A stretch of DNA of 64,000 bases from G965233625 sp965233625. Its GTDB lineage: Bacteria; Planctomycetota; Planctomycetia; Pirellulales; Pirellulaceae. Position numbers and translations under genes: made by a program. Position 1 is the first letter of the stretch. The number at the start of each line of letters is the position of its first letter. Positions 60,321 to 64,000 of the stretch are shown here, piece after piece. The stretch lies in NCBI GenBank assembly GCA_965233625.1, contig OZ247499.1:6510001-6574000 (forward strand). Reading direction: 5' to 3'. Under the pieces are notes generated by a model that saw nothing but the letters and a program-made list of their open reading frames with translations, ran no database searches and was not told the DNA's origin.

Positions 60321-61991
60321 ATGCGTATTCTCCGTGCACTAACTGGGTGCCTAATTCTCTTTGTCTTCGCCATCAACCACGCCGCAGCTAATCCCGCGCT
60401 TACCGGCTACGCCAACTACGAAGCGTACGCCGCGGCGGTGAAGCAGCTTGGCGAGCACGATCTGGTTGAAGTCACCACGCTGGCAAAAACCGCCGGCGGG
60501 CGCGAAGTGTACCTGCTGACCATCGATAAGCCCGGCGATCAGAAACAGCGGCCGGCGATTCTTATCGTGGGCAGCGTCTTCGCGCCGCAGGTGGCGGCGT
60601 CTGAGTATGCAATGCGGATGGCGAAGATGCTGGTCGATGGCTCCGGTAAGCCGGAGATTGCGAAGCTGCTTTCGCAGTACACCATCTATGTCATACCGCG
60701 GCCTAGCCCGGACGCCGTCGAGAAGAATTTCAAAGCCCCGTTCTTCGAGCAGGCGGGCAACGCCCGGCGGACCGATGACGACCGCGATTTTGAAACGGGT
60801 GAAGATCCGCCCGAAGACCTTAACGGCGACGGCTGGATCACCATGATGCGTGTCCGCGACGACACCGGCGAGTGGATCGCCCACCCCGAAGACTCGCGGC
60901 TGATGATCCGCGCCGATCGTAAGAAGCAGGAGATCGGCCAGTATCATCTGTACACCGAAGGCATCGATAACGACGACGATGGCAGCTTCAACGAAGACGC
61001 AGCAGGCGGTGTCGATTTCAACCGCAACTTCCCGTTTCAGTACGGCTACTTCACCCAGGGCGCCGGTCCGAATCAGGTGTCTGAGCCAGAAACACGCGCC
61101 GTAGCGGACTTCGCCTTTGACCACGCAGAAATTGCTTACGTGCTGACCTTCACGCCCGAAGACAATCTGTTCCACGCCTGGAAACCTAACTCGCAGGCGG
61201 AAAAGAACCGCATTAAGACAACGCTGCTTGGTGACGACGCCCCGTATCAGGATGCGTTGCTTTCAGCCTACAAGAAGGCGCACGGCGGCAAAGACGCCCC
61301 CGGTTCGTCCGCGGGCAAAGGGTCTTTCTCGCAATGGGCGTATTTTCACTATGGCCGCTGGTCGCTGGCGGCGCGTGGCTGGTGGATTCCGCAGGTGAAG
61401 GAAGAGGCGAAACCCAAAGACAACCGCGGCAGCGAAGAACGCAACCGCTTGCGATGGTTCAAGCAGCAGAAGATTGACGGCTTCGTGCCGTGGAAAAAGA
61501 TCGACCATCCCGGCTTCCCCGGCAAGGTCGTCGAAGTGGGCGGCTTCAAACCCTTTTATGCTTTTAATCCGCCTGTTGCAGAACTCGATAAAGTGGCGCA
61601 GAAACACGTTGACTTCCTGCAGCAGTTGCCCGCCTTGCAGCCTGAAATTGTCTGGACCAACGTATCGGCGGAAGCGTTAGGCGGTGGTCTGTGGAAGATT
61701 GAAGCCACGCTCATGAACCGCGGACAAATGCCCACGATGCCCAAAATGGGCGCCGTCAACGGTGAAGCCTGGCCGCTGATCTGCCGGTTAGAATTGCCGG
61801 CAGAAACGAAGTGGCTCAAAGGGCAGCGGCAGCCCAGCGTAAAGCCTCTGGCTGGTGCCGGCGGGAAGCAGGCCTTCGAGTGGCTGGTGCGTTTTCCAAA
61901 GCAGCAGCCCGCAGCGGTGGAACTCTCTGTGACTTCGCCCACCACCGGAAAAATTACGACGAACATTCCGTTGCAACCAGCAAACGACTAA
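60321..61991 (+). CDS. M14 carboxypeptidase-like protein lacking zinc ligands
   Basis: A 556-residue exported protein with a signal peptide (to about 23). The M14 fold is recognisable (LTGYANYEAYAAAVKQL, AKTAGGREVYLLTI, NPAILIVG-like strand, VDFNRNFPF). At the place of the zinc motif HxxE it reads F87-A-P-Q90, and where the third ligand His should be it reads VLTFTPEDNL. It therefore probably cannot bind catalytic zinc. Two Asp-rich calcium-loop-like segments are present (DLNGDGWITMMRVRD, GIDNDDDGSFNED). It may bind substrate or regulate the adjacent active paralogue, which starts 54 bases downstream. Confidence 0.82.
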   Translation: MRILRALTGCLILFVFAINHAAANPALTGYANYEAYAAAVKQLGEHDLVEVTTLAKTAGGREVYLLTIDKPGDQKQRPAILIVGSVFAPQVAASEYAMRMAKMLVDGSGKPEIAKLLSQYTIYVIPRPSPDAVEKNFKAPFFEQAGNARRTDDDRDFETGEDPPEDLNGDGWITMMRVRDDTGEWIAHPEDSRLMIRADRKKQEIGQYHLYTEGIDNDDDGSFNEDAAGGVDFNRNFPFQYGYFTQGAGPNQVSEPETRAVADFAFDHAEIAYVLTFTPEDNLFHAWKPNSQAEKNRIKTTLLGDDAPYQDALLSAYKKAHGGKDAPGSSAGKGSFSQWAYFHYGRWSLAARGWWIPQVKEEAKPKDNRGSEERNRLRWFKQQKIDGFVPWKKIDHPGFPGKVVEVGGFKPFYAFNPPVAELDKVAQKHVDFLQQLPALQPEIVWTNVSAEALGGGLWKIEATLMNRGQMPTMPKMGAVNGEAWPLICRLELPAETKWLKGQRQPSVKPLAGAGGKQAFEWLVRFPKQQPAAVELSVTSPTTGKITTNIPLQPAND

Positions 61992-62045
61992 GCAGCGTCA
62001 TCTACCGCGACACCATTCAACCGACACACTGAACCGATCGTGCCC

Positions 62046-63809
62046 ATGTTCCACCAGATTTTACGCTTCGCCGGGCTGTACGCCGCCGCAATGCTGCTGA
62101 CGCTTGCGTTTGTTTCTACTTCCATTTCCGCCGCCGAACGCTCGCCCTATCAGGCCATGGGCGGCCCTGCGAAGCCCAAGGTCGCGGCCCACTGGAACCG
62201 GTTTCACGACTATGCACAGGCAACGGCGTTGCTGAAGAAACTGGCGGCCGCTCATCCGCAATACGCCAAATTGCAAAGCCTGGGGCAGTCGTATGGCAAA
62301 CGCGAAATGTGGCTGATGACCATCACGGCGCCGGGCGGCAATGCGGACACCAAGCCCGCCTTCTGGATCGACGGCGGCATTCACGCCAACGAGATTCAGT
62401 CGGTGGAAGTCGTGCTCTACACCGCCTGGTTCCTGCTGGAAATGGCCGGTCAGAACAAAGCGGTCGATCAACTGCTGAAAGACCGCACGTTCTATCTCGT
62501 GCCCATGATGAGTCCCGATGCTCGCGATGCTCATTTCTACGAACCCAACACCACACATTCGCCCCGCACCGGCTTGCGGCCCGTGGACGACGACAAAGAC
62601 GGCAAGAGCGGCGAAGATGGCTATGACGATCTGGACGGCGATGGCAGCATCACGCAGATGCGTATCCGCGACCCGGAAGGCAAATGGAAAGATCATGAGA
62701 AGTATCCCGGCCTGATGGTCCGTGTCGCTGCCGGTGAGAAGGGGCAATACACGCTGCTGGGGCAGGAGGGCATTGACAACGATGGCGATGGCCGTGTGAA
62801 TGAAGATGGTCCCGGCGTGTACGATCCCAACCGCGACTGGGCCTGGGACTGGCAGCCGAACTACGTGCAACGCGGCGCCCGGCGGTATCCGTTCTGGGTC
62901 AAAGAGAACCGTATGGTCGCGGACTTCATCCGCAGCCGGCCGAACATCGCCGGTGGTCAGACCTACCACAACGCGGGCGGCATGATTCTACGCGGCCCCG
63001 GCGCCAAGACCGGCAACTACGACCGCAGCGACATCGCCGTATACGACATCCTGGCCAAAGAAGGCGGCAAGCTGCTGCCCGAATACCGCTATCTGAACGT
63101 CGCGACCGAGCTGTACGAAGTGTGGGGCGGCGAGTTCGACTGGCTGCATCACTTCCGCGGTGTGTTCGCCTTCAACAACGAACTGTTCACACCGTTTAAC
63201 TACTTCCGCGAGCATGAAGAAGGGACGGGCTGGTTCGGCTCGCAGGAAACGCAGCACCTGTTCAACAAGTATCTGCTGCTGGGCGACGGCTTCTCGAAGT
63301 GGAAGCCCGTCGATCATCCGCAATACGGCAAGATCGAAGTCGGCGGCTTGCGCAAAAACTGGATCAGGCAACCGCCTTCCTTCCTGATGGAAGAAGAACT
63401 ACACCGCAACGCCGCCTTCACGCTGTACCACGCCAGTGAGATGCCGCTGGTGCAGATCGACCGTATCGAAACAGAACGCCTCGAAAACAACATCACGCAG
63501 GTCACGGCGGTGATCAGCAACCCGAAGGTCACGCCCACACACTCCGCCGCCGACATCCGCCACCGCATCACCCCGCCAGACGAAGTCACTTTAAGCGGCC
63601 CCGGCATCAAGCAGATTTTCACCGCCATGCACAGCCCCGACCGCGTGTTCCGCTCGCCCCAGATTCAGACCCGCAAACCGCAGACGGTCAAGCTGTCCAG
63701 GATCGGCGGACAAAGTGTGGTCTACGTCCGCTGGCTAGTGGAAGGCGCCGGACCGTTTACGGTGAGCATCAAGTCCGTTAAAGGCGGCTCCGGCAAGCTG
63801 ACAAAGTAA
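62046..63809 (+). CDS. Secreted M14 zinc carboxypeptidase
   Basis: A 587-residue exported enzyme. The ATG at 62046 starts the signal peptide (a GTG two codons earlier is possible). Zinc ligands are complete: H113-A-N-E116 in GGIHANEIQSVEVV and H308 in GQTYHNAGG; the catalytic Glu is likely E379 in FNNELFTPF. Between them is an insert with Asp-rich calcium-loop-like motifs (DDDKDGKSGEDG, DLDGDGSITQMRIRD, GIDNDGDGRVNEDG). The C-terminal 150 residues are beta-rich. M14 enzymes remove C-terminal residues from peptides or cleave cell-wall peptides; specificity is unknown. It is very likely co-transcribed with the zinc-less paralogue upstream. Confidence 0.88.
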   Translation: MFHQILRFAGLYAAAMLLTLAFVSTSISAAERSPYQAMGGPAKPKVAAHWNRFHDYAQATALLKKLAAAHPQYAKLQSLGQSYGKREMWLMTITAPGGNADTKPAFWIDGGIHANEIQSVEVVLYTAWFLLEMAGQNKAVDQLLKDRTFYLVPMMSPDARDAHFYEPNTTHSPRTGLRPVDDDKDGKSGEDGYDDLDGDGSITQMRIRDPEGKWKDHEKYPGLMVRVAAGEKGQYTLLGQEGIDNDGDGRVNEDGPGVYDPNRDWAWDWQPNYVQRGARRYPFWVKENRMVADFIRSRPNIAGGQTYHNAGGMILRGPGAKTGNYDRSDIAVYDILAKEGGKLLPEYRYLNVATELYEVWGGEFDWLHHFRGVFAFNNELFTPFNYFREHEEGTGWFGSQETQHLFNKYLLLGDGFSKWKPVDHPQYGKIEVGGLRKNWIRQPPSFLMEEELHRNAAFTLYHASEMPLVQIDRIETERLENNITQVTAVISNPKVTPTHSAADIRHRITPPDEVTLSGPGIKQIFTAMHSPDRVFRSPQIQTRKPQTVKLSRIGGQSVVYVRWLVEGAGPFTVSIKSVKGGSGKLTK

Positions 63810-63850
63810 GCGCTGGAAGCTTGTTACAGCTGGGCGAAACAACTTAAATC

Positions 63851-63871
63851 GTAGGGCGGGCTCCGCCTGCC
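63851..63871. repeat. Dispersed palindromic repeat, copy 7 (diverged)
   Basis: Matches the first 21 bases of copy 3 with one change (GGGCGGGC for GGGCAGGC), between the convergent ends of the M14 gene and the gene at the right edge. Confidence 0.7.
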
Positions 63872-63917
63872 GCATCGCAATAGCTGTTGGATTCCGTACT
63901 TGTTCGCAACAGTCCGT

Positions 63918-64000
63918 TTAGTTGTTGCCCTGCATCGCGGGGAACATTTCGTTCATCATGGTGATGGCGGCGGGGCCGACCAGGATGACGAAGATGCCGG
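63918..64000 (-). CDS. C-terminus of probable TadC/GspF-type secretion protein (partial)
   Basis: The minus-strand frame ends at TAA 63918-63920 and enters from beyond the right edge. The last 26 residues contain GIFVILVGPAAITMMNEMF. A hydrophobic end with LxGPAAI is typical of the last membrane helix of TadC/GspF inner-membrane proteins of type II secretion and Tad pili. Only this tail is visible, so the assignment is tentative. Confidence 0.45.
   Translation of the reverse strand, partial: GIFVILVGPAAITMMNEMFPAMQGNN

Noticed and set aside
1..64000. tRNA, rRNA, CRISPR array, insertion sequence, prophage or conjugative genes
   Set aside because: No gene, repeat array or transposase signature for any of these was seen; short or divergent RNA genes could be missed without a covariance search.

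Overview
The window looks like a piece of a planctomycete chromosome (phylum level only; I cannot place genus or species). The evidence is a DUF1587/1592/1588/1585 cytochrome-type protein (36393-38846) followed by its usual Tat-exported DUF1552 partner (38926-40200), J-domain-like proteins with low-complexity membrane-anchored middles (8881-11112, 28979-31921), a Ser/Thr kinase fused to an RDD membrane domain, several secreted leucine-rich-repeat (LRR), HEAT and NPCBM proteins, and generally weak Shine-Dalgarno sites. It reads as ordinary chromosomal DNA. I found no rRNA, tRNA, CRISPR array, transposase, integrase or phage gene.

Layout. 1-8.7 kb, all on the minus strand: the end of a secreted beta-rich protein running off the left edge, a membrane-anchored metallophosphoesterase, a PAS-GAF-receiver protein without a kinase ATPase domain, and an orphan oligopeptide-type solute-binding protein with a secreted partner. 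8.9-14.4 kb, plus strand: J-like membrane protein, HEAT plus jelly-roll protein, kinase-RDD fusion. 14.4-24.7 kb: secreted gluzincin peptidase, XylR/AraC regulator, secreted dienelactone-hydrolase-like enzyme, LRR proteins, ADP-ribosylglycohydrolase, and a secreted jelly-roll/DJ-1 fusion. 24.7-26.6 kb: SixA-type phosphatase and DAHP synthase (aroF), the latter behind an apparent transcription attenuator with an aromatic-rich leader peptide. 26.6-33 kb: secreted esterase, second J-like protein, outer-membrane-barrel candidate. 33-36.2 kb: acetolactate-synthase-like TPP enzyme plus aldehyde dehydrogenase. 36.4-40.2 kb: the DUF1592/DUF1552 pair. 40.5-49.9 kb: ABC exporter, NfeD-type protein with degenerate protease domains, LRR lipoprotein, NPCBM protein, small membrane proteins and a DUF6694-like lipoprotein. 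50.2-51.1 kb: EF-P lysine ligase epmA. 51.2-59.4 kb: a minus-strand operon of YqiJ-like membrane protein, flotillin and a 1751-residue AAA ATPase (DUF3686 / 'DNA repair ATPase' type). 59.7-63.8 kb: OsmC protein and two adjacent M14-family carboxypeptidases, the first lacking its zinc ligands. The right edge cuts the C-terminus of a probable TadC/GspF-type secretion protein.

The most interesting items are (1) the four-segment attenuator upstream of aroF, with a leader peptide holding Tyr-Cys-Tyr-Phe-Trp-Arg-Asn-Phe; (2) the YqiJ/flotillin/giant ATPase operon, a candidate membrane-stress machine; (3) a dispersed palindromic intergenic repeat, with seven copies in 64 kb; and (4) two cases of apparently inactivated enzymes kept in intact frames (the first M14 protein and the NfeD-type double protease).
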